DNA of 5,986 nucleotides from Candidatus Krumholzibacteriota bacterium. Lineage in GTDB: Bacteria; Krumholzibacteriota; Krumholzibacteriia; Krumholzibacteriales; Krumholzibacteriaceae. Where the stretch lies: contig JAUWMD010000164.1 in assembly GCA_030613345.1 (NCBI GenBank), forward strand, positions 1-5,986. Reading direction: 5' to 3'. Below the pieces are notes generated by a model that saw only the letters and a list, made by a program, of their open reading frames with translations, was not told where the DNA came from and ran no database searches. Each line of letters begins with the position of its first letter. Within the stretch, counting starts at the first letter, position 1. This document shows positions 1-5,088 of the stretch, one piece after another. Both the position numbers and the translations under genes were made by a program.

Positions 1-55
1 AAACGAAGACCACCTCGTTTCGCACGAGCTGATATCACAGCTGAGCTACATCCCC
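1..55 (-). tRNA. tRNA-like 5' portion, truncated by window edge, possibly degenerate
   Basis: Reading leftward from 55, the first 18 bases (GGGGATGTAGCTCAGCTG) are the classic 5' end of a tRNA-Ala-type molecule: a 7-base acceptor strand, T8-A9, the 5' D-stem GCTC and the start of the D-loop. After that the fit fails. The 3' D-stem should be GAGC but the sequence there is TATC/AGC. The only good anticodon-position hairpin is CTCGT/ACGAG with a 5-base loop GCGAA, or a 4-bp stem with the 7-base loop TGCGAAA, which lacks U33. The downstream TGGTC resembles a variable loop, and the T-arm would run off the window. It lies 53 bases after tRNA-Ser(CGA) in the same direction. It may be a decayed tRNA, a tRNA-derived RNA, or a misassembled contig end. 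No amino-acid identity can be given. Confidence 0.4.
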
Positions 56-71
56 ACCCTTTATCATCAAC

Positions 72-97
72 GCCGGCCCGCTTCGCCGCGGCCCGGC
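72..97 (-). terminator. GC-rich hairpin after tRNA-Ser(CGA), weak terminator candidate
   Basis: On the minus strand GCCGGGCCGC (97-88) pairs with GCGGGCCGGC (81-72), giving 9 of 10 pairs with one G-G mismatch around the 6-base loop GGCGAA. It begins 12 bases past the tRNA 3' end, where a terminator or processing hairpin would sit. The bases after it (GTTGATGATAAAGG) are only modestly U-rich, so it is not a convincing intrinsic terminator. It might instead be a processing or pausing element in the spacer between this tRNA and the tRNA-like sequence at the edge. Confidence 0.3.
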
Positions 98-108
98 AAC
101 CTCATCCA

Positions 109-199
109 TGGCGGAGAGAGAGGGATTCGAACCCTCGGAGCAGAAATTCTGCTCAACGGTTTTCGAGACCGCCCCGTTCAACCGCTCCGGCATCTCTCC
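109..199 (-). tRNA. tRNA-Ser(CGA)
   Basis: This 91-base class II tRNA decodes UCG serine codons. The acceptor stem pairs GGAGAGA (199-193) with TCTCTCC (119-113), followed by discriminator G and an encoded CCA. The D-stem is CCG/CGG. The anticodon stem is GCGGT/ACCGT with one G-T wobble, and the loop CTCGAAA gives anticodon CGA. The long variable arm, a serine hallmark, has a 7-bp stem GAGCAGA/TCTGCTC around the loop ATT. The T-arm is GAGGG-TTCGAAT-CCCTC. From memory it closely resembles E. coli tRNA-Ser(CGA). It has its own promoter immediately upstream and lies 102 bases after tRNA-Ser(GGA). Its 3' end, from the T-arm through CCA, is identical to that of its neighbour, as expected for isoacceptors sharing one synthetase. 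Confidence 0.97.
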
Positions 200-235
200 G
201 TCGGATACTATATATAATCGGTGCCGATATATCAA
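200..235 (-). promoter_or_regulatory. sigma-70-type promoter of tRNA-Ser(CGA)
   Basis: On the minus strand a -35 box TTGATA (235-230) is separated by exactly 17 bases from a -10 box TATAGT (212-207). The predicted start falls at about 200-201, at the mature 5' end of the tRNA, so the leader would be almost absent. The spacer holds an interrupted palindrome, ATCGG-CA-CCGAT (229-218 region), which could be an operator or chance. The promoter lets this tRNA be made independently of the upstream lipoprotein-tadA transcript. Confidence 0.6.
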
Positions 236-257
236 TAGCGGAGAACGATCAGGTAAA

Positions 258-285
258 GAGAATCTTCGGGATAAGGAGAATCTTC
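258..285. repeat. short tandem direct repeat in the spacer between the tRNA genes
   Basis: GAGAATCTTC occurs at 258-267 and again at 276-285, an offset of 18 bases. Over the 18-base unit the two copies agree at about 14 positions. It lies upstream of the tRNA-Ser(CGA) promoter. It could be a small tandem duplication or a paired binding site; no known motif is recognised. Confidence 0.5.
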
Positions 286-301
286 AGGCTGGACAAGAAA
301 A

Positions 302-392
302 TGGCGGAGAGAGAGGGATTCGAACCCTCGGAGGAGTTACCCCCTCACACGATTTCCAATCGTGCCGATTAAGCCAGCTCTCGCATCTCTCC
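302..392 (-). tRNA. tRNA-Ser(GGA)
   Basis: This 91-base class II tRNA reads UCC and UCU serine codons. The acceptor stem is GGAGAGA (392-386) with TCTCTCC, then discriminator G and an encoded CCA. The anticodon arm CACGA-TTGGAAA-TCGTG gives anticodon GGA. The variable arm is a 6-bp stem GAGGGG/CTCCTC (one G-T) closed by a GTAA tetraloop, and the T-arm is GAGGG-TTCGAAT-CCCTC. It begins only 27 bases after the tadA stop codon and no separate promoter is evident, so it is probably cut out of the lipoprotein-tadA transcript. The run TTTTCTT directly after the CCA (301-295) could weaken transcription there, which may be why the next tRNA has its own promoter. Confidence 0.97.
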
Positions 393-419
393 GCATCTGT
401 CAGTCATCACGAAATCGAT

Positions 420-899
420 TCAATCTTCACGTAATCTAGTAAAAAACTCCCTGAGAAGCAAAAGGCATTCTTCCTCCAGCACTCCGCCCTTCACGATGAG
501 CCTGTGGCCATACAGGTCCGCGTGGTGCAGCTCCCCGACGGATCCGCACGCTCCGCTTCTCGGCTGTTTCGCCCCGTACACGACACGTTCCACCCTGGCT
601 AGATATAGGGCCCCCAGGCACATATGGCAGGGTTCCGAGGTCACGTAGACGGTGCAGCCATCGAGCCTCCAGTCACCCGTCCTCCCCGAAGCGCTGTCTA
701 TCGCAATGATCTCGGCATGGGCCGTCACCGTCTTCCTCGTCTCTACCTCGTTGCGTCCACGCCCGATGATCTCATCGCCGCGGACCACGACGGCACCGAC
801 GGGGACCTCGCCGACCTCCAGGGCCAGCGAGGACTCGGCGAGAGCCTCCCTCATCCATTTCTCATCCATAGAATCTATAGTCCGGTGCGGATTGTCCAT
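420..899 (-). CDS. tadA: tRNA-specific adenosine deaminase TadA
   Basis: TadA deaminates the wobble adenosine of tRNA-Arg(ACG) to inosine so that one tRNA can read CGU, CGC and CGA; it works in the cytoplasm as a homodimer. The 159-residue product has the full zinc-deaminase signature: H61-A-E63 with the catalytic glutamate, and P90-C91-x-x-C94. It also shows the family's VPVGAVVV stretch at about 32-39, the RLDGCTVYVT strand before the PCxxC motif, and a C-terminal helix ending LLLLREFF. At the position of E. coli Asp108, in the segment after VVYGA, it has Gln112. The ATG at 899 lies 12 bases after the lipoprotein stop and has only a weak upstream CGGA; Met11 (ATG at 869) would also give a normal N-terminus, so the start is uncertain. 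It is co-directional with the lipoprotein gene and both tRNA-Ser genes. The family assignment is secure; the tRNA substrate is inferred from the family. Confidence 0.95.
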   Translation of the reverse strand: MDNPHRTIDSMDEKWMREALAESSLALEVGEVPVGAVVVRGDEIIGRGRNEVETRKTVTAHAEIIAIDSASGRTGDWRLDGCTVYVTSEPCHMCLGALYLARVERVVYGAKQPRSGACGSVGELHHADLYGHRLIVKGGVLEEECLLLLREFFTRLRED

Positions 900-911
900 T
901 ACACGGATCCG

Positions 912-1634
912 TTACAACGACGGAGACCCGGATCTTTCGGGTATCGCTCCGACGAGCGCTTCGAGGACCAGGACCGTCACATCGTCGAATGGAGGAGCGG
1001 CGTAGATGTCGCCGCCCGAGATCGATCTCCCCGACACCCTCCTGTCGATGCCGCCCGTTGATGCCTGGATCCGGTCTCCCTCGCTGCGCACCGACTCCTT
1101 GTAATTCTCGTCGGTGGCTTCCCAGACGACCACGCCGTTGTCGGGATCGATCAGGCTCAGTGTCATGCCGACCTGTGTCACCGATGCTGCGCCCGCCTCT
1201 CGGTAATCGACCTCGTCCTTGTGCCAGAGATAAACGACAGGGACCAGCATCAGGTCGACATTCAGCTCGGATTTGATAGCCTTGCAGAGATCCATGTCTA
1301 CCACGTGATCACGGCTCCACTTGTTCTTGAACTCGTCGATCCTGTCTCCCAGGCCGGCGGCTGCCACGGCCATCCTGAACTGCTCGGCGGACAGGAACCT
1401 GTAGTCGTATCTCTCGGAGACAAACTCCCATACTATCCTGTTGGGTATCCTTTCAGATTCACGTTTCGGGTCGTCGCCCTTCGTGATCGTGCTCATCGTC
1501 GGAACCACCAGGATCGTCGCGAATTCTCCCGGATTGAAATCGGGTTCGACCTTGACACTTGCCGGATGCTGCGATTTGCATCCGATCAGTCCGAGAACGG
1601 CAACGGCGATCAGAAATACTGCTGCTTTTCTCAT
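912..1634 (-). CDS. predicted lipoprotein, possibly CsgG/GNA1162-like fold
   Basis: I do not recognise a named family for this 240-residue product. Residues 1-18 form a lipoprotein signal peptide (MRKAA, a hydrophobic stretch, then lipobox L16-I17-G18-C19), so Cys19 should be lipidated and the protein anchored outside the inner membrane. The mature part opens with a strand LVVPTM (about 42-47). It later has a hydrophobic DLMLVPVVYLW strand (127-137) followed by strands ending in D-x-D-N-G-V-V-V-W-E (163-172). That order, a value-reporting strand and then a 'lid..tG.vvWe' ending, recalls CsgG, LpoB and GNA1162-type periplasmic lipoproteins, but this is pattern resemblance only. The C-terminus (about 185-215) is Gly/Ser-rich and looks flexible. 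The start at 1634 is supported by GGAG followed by six bases before ATG. It is first in the transcription unit, immediately before tadA, so the pairing may simply be shared transcription. Confidence 0.85.
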   Translation of the reverse strand: MRKAAVFLIAVAVLGLIGCKSQHPASVKVEPDFNPGEFATILVVPTMSTITKGDDPKRESERIPNRIVWEFVSERYDYRFLSAEQFRMAVAAAGLGDRIDEFKNKWSRDHVVDMDLCKAIKSELNVDLMLVPVVYLWHKDEVDYREAGAASVTQVGMTLSLIDPDNGVVVWEATDENYKESVRSEGDRIQASTGGIDRRVSGRSISGGDIYAAPPFDDVTVLVLEALVGAIPERSGSPSL

Positions 1635-1670
1635 CTCTCTCTCCGTTTTCCAGTAAAAGAACTCTATGTC

Positions 1671-1707
1671 TTTTTGAAAGATACCAGCGGAAATATTGTA
1701 ATGTCAA
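1671..1707 (-). promoter_or_regulatory. promoter of the lipoprotein-tadA-tRNA unit
   Basis: On the minus strand a perfect TTGACA -35 box (1707-1702) is followed after 18 bases by TATCTT (1683-1678), which is preceded by TGG, making an extended -10. Transcription should start near 1671, leaving a leader of about 37 bases before the lipoprotein ATG at 1634. It faces away from the HNH gene promoter, so the 150-base gap holds two back-to-back promoters. Confidence 0.6.
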
Positions 1708-1737
1708 TGATCGTCCTGTTCCCCTGCTGAAATACTG

Positions 1738-1746
1738 TGCTATAAT
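1738..1746 (+). promoter_or_regulatory. extended -10 promoter of the HNH gene
   Basis: TGC-TATAAT is a consensus extended -10 element, with the perfect TATAAT at 1741-1746. No good -35 box is seen 16 to 18 bases upstream (GTTCCC at 1718-1723), which is acceptable for an extended -10 promoter. The start would be near 1753, giving a leader of about 32 bases to the ATG at 1785. This also argues against the in-frame GTG at 1755 as the translation start. Confidence 0.55.
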
Positions 1747-1772
1747 AGCGATGCGTGGTGGGGCGGACTACG

Positions 1773-1778
1773 GGAGGT
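1773..1778 (+). promoter_or_regulatory. ribosome binding site fixing the HNH gene start
   Basis: GGAGGT ends six bases before the ATG at 1785, an ideal Shine-Dalgarno distance. The open frame extends upstream to a GTG at 1755, but that codon would lie at the predicted transcript 5' end and upstream of this site. The ATG at 1785 is therefore the better start. Confidence 0.8.
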
Positions 1779-1784
1779 GGAAGA

Positions 1785-2960
1785 ATGAATCAATCAATCC
1801 GGCTCGATTCCATGAGCTCTCTTTCCGACAACAGGCTGATCCGGCAGATCGAATCCCTCCGGGGAAAGGAACAAAAGGTCCTCGCGGGGATCCTTCGTCA
1901 CCTCGTCGAGATAGAGCGCAGAAGACTCTATCTGCCGAGAGGATATTCTTCGCTCTTCGAGTTCTGCACACAGCACCTGAAATACTCCAGGTCCTCCGCC
2001 GGGCGGAGGGTCGCCGCGGCAAGATCTCTCGCCAGGTTCCCCGTTCTCGAAGGGTATCTTCTCAATGGAGAAGTGAACCTCTATGCCCTGTCCCTCGTAT
2101 CAGGGATCCTGACCGAGGACAATATCGAGCAGGTCATCTCGGGGATCAGGAACAGGTCGACCAGTGAGGTCGAGTCTCTGGTAGCCCGGCACAGGCCGGG
2201 TCGAATCGTCCGGGACCGCGTCAGGACGGTATGCGTCATGGAGCCGGAGACCCGTAAGAGAGGGAAGGAGCGCGACGACACGGCCGCCGCCGGCAGCACA
2301 TCCGCCTGGAACACAGGCGGGGCGAATAGTGCCGGCCGAGCCGGATCCACTCCCGGCGCAGGGAGCAGGAAATTGCCCGATCCTGTCGTTGAAGGGTCCG
2401 GGAGCAATACTCTCGAGCGTGTGAGGATCAGCAGGAAGTATAAGCTCGAGTTCGCCGTGGACCCCGAATTCATGAGGAAGTTCAAACGTACGAAGACTCT
2501 GCTCTCAAACAGGTATCCCGGGGGAATCGGCTTCGAGGAGCTTTTCATGCTGCTGATGGACGAATACATCGACCGACACAGCCCCGAGGGAAGGGCTGCG
2601 AGGAGAGAAAAACGCCATGCTCACAAGTCAGATCAGGACCGCGATCCCACGAGAGAAATCGGTTCAGTCAAGGCCAGACTGGTTTCAAACGGTGAGGGAG
2701 AGATCAGGTCCCGCAACATCCCGCAGAGGGTCCGTGACGAGGTGTTCCTGAGAGACGGGGGAAAATGCACGTTCATCGGCTCGGACGGCCGGAGATGCGA
2801 ATCGAGATGGAACCTGCAGATCGATCATATACTCCCATTCGCGAGGGGCGGCGACAACTCCCCGGGGAACCTGAGGCTGCTGTGCGGAAAACACAATCGC
2901 CTCGAGGCCGAACGTGTTTACGGCAGTCCGCACATGGAGAGGTTCAGAAAGAAAGAGTGA
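1785..2960 (+). CDS. HNH endonuclease, DUF222/13E12-like architecture
   Basis: A 391-residue predicted metal-dependent nuclease. The N-terminal part (about 10-130) is helical, rich in Arg and Glu, and begins with a 'LIRQIESL..EQKVLAGIL.HL.EIERR' pattern typical of the N-terminal domain of DUF222/13E12-type HNH proteins. A Gly/Ser/Ala-rich low-complexity linker follows (about 160-205), then a helical segment (about 213-263) and a basic stretch. The C-terminal HNH domain (about 305-385) has a zinc set C328-x9-C338 and C367-x2-H370, with the catalytic D347-H348, N362 and H370 of the ββα-metal fold. All key residues are intact. It stands alone between two leftward units, with no methyltransferase, toxin partner or phage gene beside it. 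Such solitary HNH genes often occur as many paralogues and may be mobile; the target and role here are unknown. Confidence 0.88.
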   Translation: MNQSIRLDSMSSLSDNRLIRQIESLRGKEQKVLAGILRHLVEIERRRLYLPRGYSSLFEFCTQHLKYSRSSAGRRVAAARSLARFPVLEGYLLNGEVNLYALSLVSGILTEDNIEQVISGIRNRSTSEVESLVARHRPGRIVRDRVRTVCVMEPETRKRGKERDDTAAAGSTSAWNTGGANSAGRAGSTPGAGSRKLPDPVVEGSGSNTLERVRISRKYKLEFAVDPEFMRKFKRTKTLLSNRYPGGIGFEELFMLLMDEYIDRHSPEGRAARREKRHAHKSDQDRDPTREIGSVKARLVSNGEGEIRSRNIPQRVRDEVFLRDGGKCTFIGSDGRRCESRWNLQIDHILPFARGGDNSPGNLRLLCGKHNRLEAERVYGSPHMERFRKKE

Positions 2961-3006
2961 TTCAGTAAATCGGATGATCCGGAGCGATTCGGGGCACTCC
3001 CTGCTA

Positions 3007-3053
3007 CATCCCCGGGACCATTCTATCCCTTTAATCATTCCATCCCGGGGATG
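3007..3053. repeat. 11-bp perfect inverted repeat across the porB 3' end
   Basis: CATCCCCGGGA (3007-3017) and TCCCGGGGATG (3043-3053) are exact reverse complements with a 25-base loop. The right arm lies inside the last porB codons and the loop contains the porB stop. An alternative smaller hairpin, CCATC/GATGG, can form within 3040-3054. The site lies in the 74-base gap between the convergent HNH and porB genes, where a two-way terminator would be expected. Neither side has a T-run, so any terminator role is uncertain; it could instead protect the porB mRNA 3' end. Confidence 0.5.
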
Positions 3054-3940
3054 GAGGCCATCATCTTCTCCTTGGCGAGCAACCGCTGCCATCTCTGCTC
3101 GACGTCCTTTTCGAGCCCTTCGATCTCCTCGTCGGTCAGGTGCCTGAAGCGTCCCTGGGGCTTGAGATAATCGCGGACCGACGTCGGCTCGAAGTCCTTC
3201 CAGACCTCGATCTTCTGCCCGTTCTCGGTGATCTCCAGAATCGGGAAGACGTGTGAAGTAACGGCCCGCCTCGCCATCTGGATCGAGAGCTCGGGGGCGA
3301 GCTTCCAACCGGTCGGGCAGGGCGCGAAGATGTGGATGTACCTCGTTCCCTTGATCTCCTTTGCCTTCCTGAACTTCGCGATCACGTCCTCCGGCCAGGC
3401 TACCGAGCAGGTGGCGATATAGGGAATCGAGTGAGCGGCCATGATGTCGATCATGTTCTTCTTCGGCTCCCTCTTGTAGTTGTCGACAGGAGTGGTCGTC
3501 GTCCATGCGCCTACCGGTGTCGAGGATGACCGCTGGATGCCGGTATTCATGTACGCCTCGTTGTCGTAACAGACGTATATGATATCGTCGTTCCTCTCGG
3601 CAACGCCGGAAAGGGCCTGGAGCCCGATGTCAAAGGTCCCCCCGTCGCCCGCCCAGGCCATCACAGTCGTCTCGTTGTCGCCCCTCATCTCGAGCCCTGC
3701 CTTGATGCCGGCGGCGGTAATGGCTGCGGTCTCGAACGCCGTATGGTATATCGGCAGGTCGACGGCGGAGTGGGGGAACGTTCCGTCGATCACAGCCCAG
3801 CAGCACGCCGGGATGGTGAGCGCGGTCTTCGGGCCGAGCGCCTTCAGCGCGAATCTCATAGCCTGTGTAGCTCCGCATCCCTGGCAGGCGAGATGCCCGG
3901 AGCCCATCAGCTCTTCCATCGGAATACGCGGCGCTTTCAT
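3035..3940 (-). CDS. porB: pyruvate:ferredoxin oxidoreductase, beta subunit
   Basis: PorB binds thiamine diphosphate and the proximal [4Fe-4S] cluster of the cytoplasmic pyruvate synthase complex (pyruvate + CoA + oxidised ferredoxin to acetyl-CoA + CO2 + reduced ferredoxin, reversible). The 301-residue product is full length for the family. Cluster ligands are C19-x2-C22, C46 or C47, and C208 in APCPTGW. The thiamine-diphosphate/Mg motif runs from G98-D99-G100 to N127, followed by EAYMNTGIQRSS and the A-W-T-T-T-T-P stretch, a strong signature of pyruvate-type rather than 2-oxoglutarate-type beta subunits. The last 30 residues are a charged helix. The start codon overlaps the porA stop in ATGA (3937-3940), implying translational coupling, and AGGGG lies seven bases upstream. 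2-Ketoisovalerate activity cannot be excluded from sequence alone. Confidence 0.95.
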   Translation of the reverse strand: MKAPRIPMEELMGSGHLACQGCGATQAMRFALKALGPKTALTIPACCWAVIDGTFPHSAVDLPIYHTAFETAAITAAGIKAGLEMRGDNETTVMAWAGDGGTFDIGLQALSGVAERNDDIIYVCYDNEAYMNTGIQRSSSTPVGAWTTTTPVDNYKREPKKNMIDIMAAHSIPYIATCSVAWPEDVIAKFRKAKEIKGTRYIHIFAPCPTGWKLAPELSIQMARRAVTSHVFPILEITENGQKIEVWKDFEPTSVRDYLKPQGRFRHLTDEEIEGLEKDVEQRWQRLLAKEKMMASIPGME

Positions 3941-5088
3941 ATCTTCACCCCTATCCAGTTGATATATCTCTCCGGATTCTCGTCGCCTATCGCCTTGTCG
4001 GCGATCTCGCGGATGACCTTCGGCGTGATGTCGCGGCCGCCGAGCCCTGCGATGTAACCGATGATCGGTATATCCGTACGTCCGTACAGCGCGCTCTTTA
4101 TCTCCTGGTAGAAGATACCGTGCGCGCCGAAAGAGATGTTCCGGTCGATCACGGCTACCTTCTTCGCCTTCGAGAGCAGTTCGAAGACCTCCTCTGTCGG
4201 AAAGGGCCTGAAGACCCTTATCTTCAGCGACCCCACCTTGACTCCCTCGTCGCGGAGCTCGTCGATGACGGCCCTCGTCGTAGAGGCGACTGTGCCGGAG
4301 TTCACTAATATGGTCTCGGCGTCATCGCAACGGTACGGCTCGACGACCCCGTAACCGCGGCCGAAGATCTCCTCGAACTCCCTGTCGACGCGCTTGATCA
4401 CTTCGAGGCCCCTTTCCATCGCCTCCTGGATCATGTAGCGCAGCTCCATGTAGTGATCGGGCCCGGCAAGGTTGCCGAACGAGTGCTGATCGGCAGTGTC
4501 GATCTTGATGTCGGGTGTGTATGGAGGCAGGAATTCCCGGACCTGCTCTTTTTCTATAATATCCACGATCTCGAAGGTGTGCGAGAGGAAGAATGCGTCC
4601 ATTACGAGCATCACAGGCATCTGCAGCTCTTCGGCGATCTTGAACGCCTGGGGAACCGTGTCCTGCACCTCCTGGTTCGACTCGCAGTAGATCTGCAGCC
4701 AGCCGACGTCCCGTTGGCTGAGGGAATCGTTCTGATCGGTCCAGATCGACCACGGCGGTCCGACAGCCCTGTTGACGTTGGCCAGTACGATCGGGAGCCT
4801 CGCCCCGACGGCCCAGTGGAGCATCTCGTGCATCAGCAGCAGCCCCTGGGACGATGTCGCAGTGAATGCTCTCGACCCGGCGGCGGACGCTCCGACGCAT
4901 GCGGCCATCGCGCTGTGCTCGGACTCGACCTTGATGAATTTCGCGTCGATCTCGCCGTGCGCGCACATCTCGGAGAGGAGCTCCACGATATGAGTCTGCG
5001 GCGTGATCGGATACGCCGAGATGACCTTGACCTCTGAGGCCCTGACGCCATAGCTCACGGCATGGTTTCCCATGATGACCTTCTTCAT
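3937..5088 (-). CDS. porA: pyruvate:ferredoxin oxidoreductase, alpha subunit
   Basis: PorA supplies the pyrimidine-binding (domain I) and C-terminal transketolase-like (domain II) parts of the oxidoreductase. In the 383-residue product, AYPITPQT at 25-32 is the family's substrate/thiamine motif. E55-S-E57-H-S-A carries the glutamate expected to activate the cofactor, and T76-A-T-S-S-Q-G82 is the next conserved loop. The GPPWSIWTDQNDS segment (110-122) and R126-D127 match the PorA pattern, and M163-D-A-F-F-L-S-H170 closes domain I. Domain II starts near residue 255, with the S-G-T-V-A-S turn at about 264-268 and a V-F-R-P-F-P motif following. The length is usual for a split four-subunit enzyme. 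Its ATG shares one base with the upstream gene's TAA (TAATG), and it ends in a four-base overlap with porB, so the three genes form one tightly coupled operon. Confidence 0.95.
   Translation of the reverse strand: MKKVIMGNHAVSYGVRASEVKVISAYPITPQTHIVELLSEMCAHGEIDAKFIKVESEHSAMAACVGASAAGSRAFTATSSQGLLLMHEMLHWAVGARLPIVLANVNRAVGPPWSIWTDQNDSLSQRDVGWLQIYCESNQEVQDTVPQAFKIAEELQMPVMLVMDAFFLSHTFEIVDIIEKEQVREFLPPYTPDIKIDTADQHSFGNLAGPDHYMELRYMIQEAMERGLEVIKRVDREFEEIFGRGYGVVEPYRCDDAETILVNSGTVASTTRAVIDELRDEGVKVGSLKIRVFRPFPTEEVFELLSKAKKVAVIDRNISFGAHGIFYQEIKSALYGRTDIPIIGYIAGLGGRDITPKVIREIADKAIGDENPERYINWIGVKI

Noticed and set aside
35..235. Leftward 66-residue open frame across the tRNA region
   Set aside because: It is a translation through tRNA-Ser(CGA) and the tRNA-like edge sequence; it has no ribosome site, and its sequence is the usual product of reading a tRNA gene as protein.
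109..333. 33-base near-terminal repeat (108-140 and 301-333) as a possible att or IS end
   Set aside because: It is the identical 3' third of two tRNA-Ser isoacceptors, explained by shared tRNA identity; no integrase or element lies between.
108..434. Rightward 108-residue open frame over both tRNA genes
   Set aside because: It is antisense to two well-folded tRNA-Ser genes, and the repeated 'ERE..FEPS' type stretch is simply the shared tRNA T-arm and acceptor sequence.
1221..1730. Rightward 169-residue open frame opposite the lipoprotein
   Set aside because: It is antisense to a gene with a clear signal peptide, lipobox, promoter and ribosome site, has no domain, and runs into the divergent promoter region.
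1755..1784. Upstream GTG start for the HNH protein
   Set aside because: It coincides with the predicted transcription start and lacks a ribosome site, whereas the ATG at 1785 has GGAGGT at ideal distance.
1785..2960. HNH gene as part of a restriction or CRISPR-type defence system
   Set aside because: No methyltransferase, helicase, RuvC-like domain or other defence gene is adjacent; both neighbours are housekeeping or metabolic units.
2685..3506. Leftward 273-residue open frame overlapping porB and the HNH gene
   Set aside because: It is another frame of porB continuing antisense into the HNH domain; its Arg/Asp/Gly-rich low-complexity composition is typical of a high-GC shadow frame.
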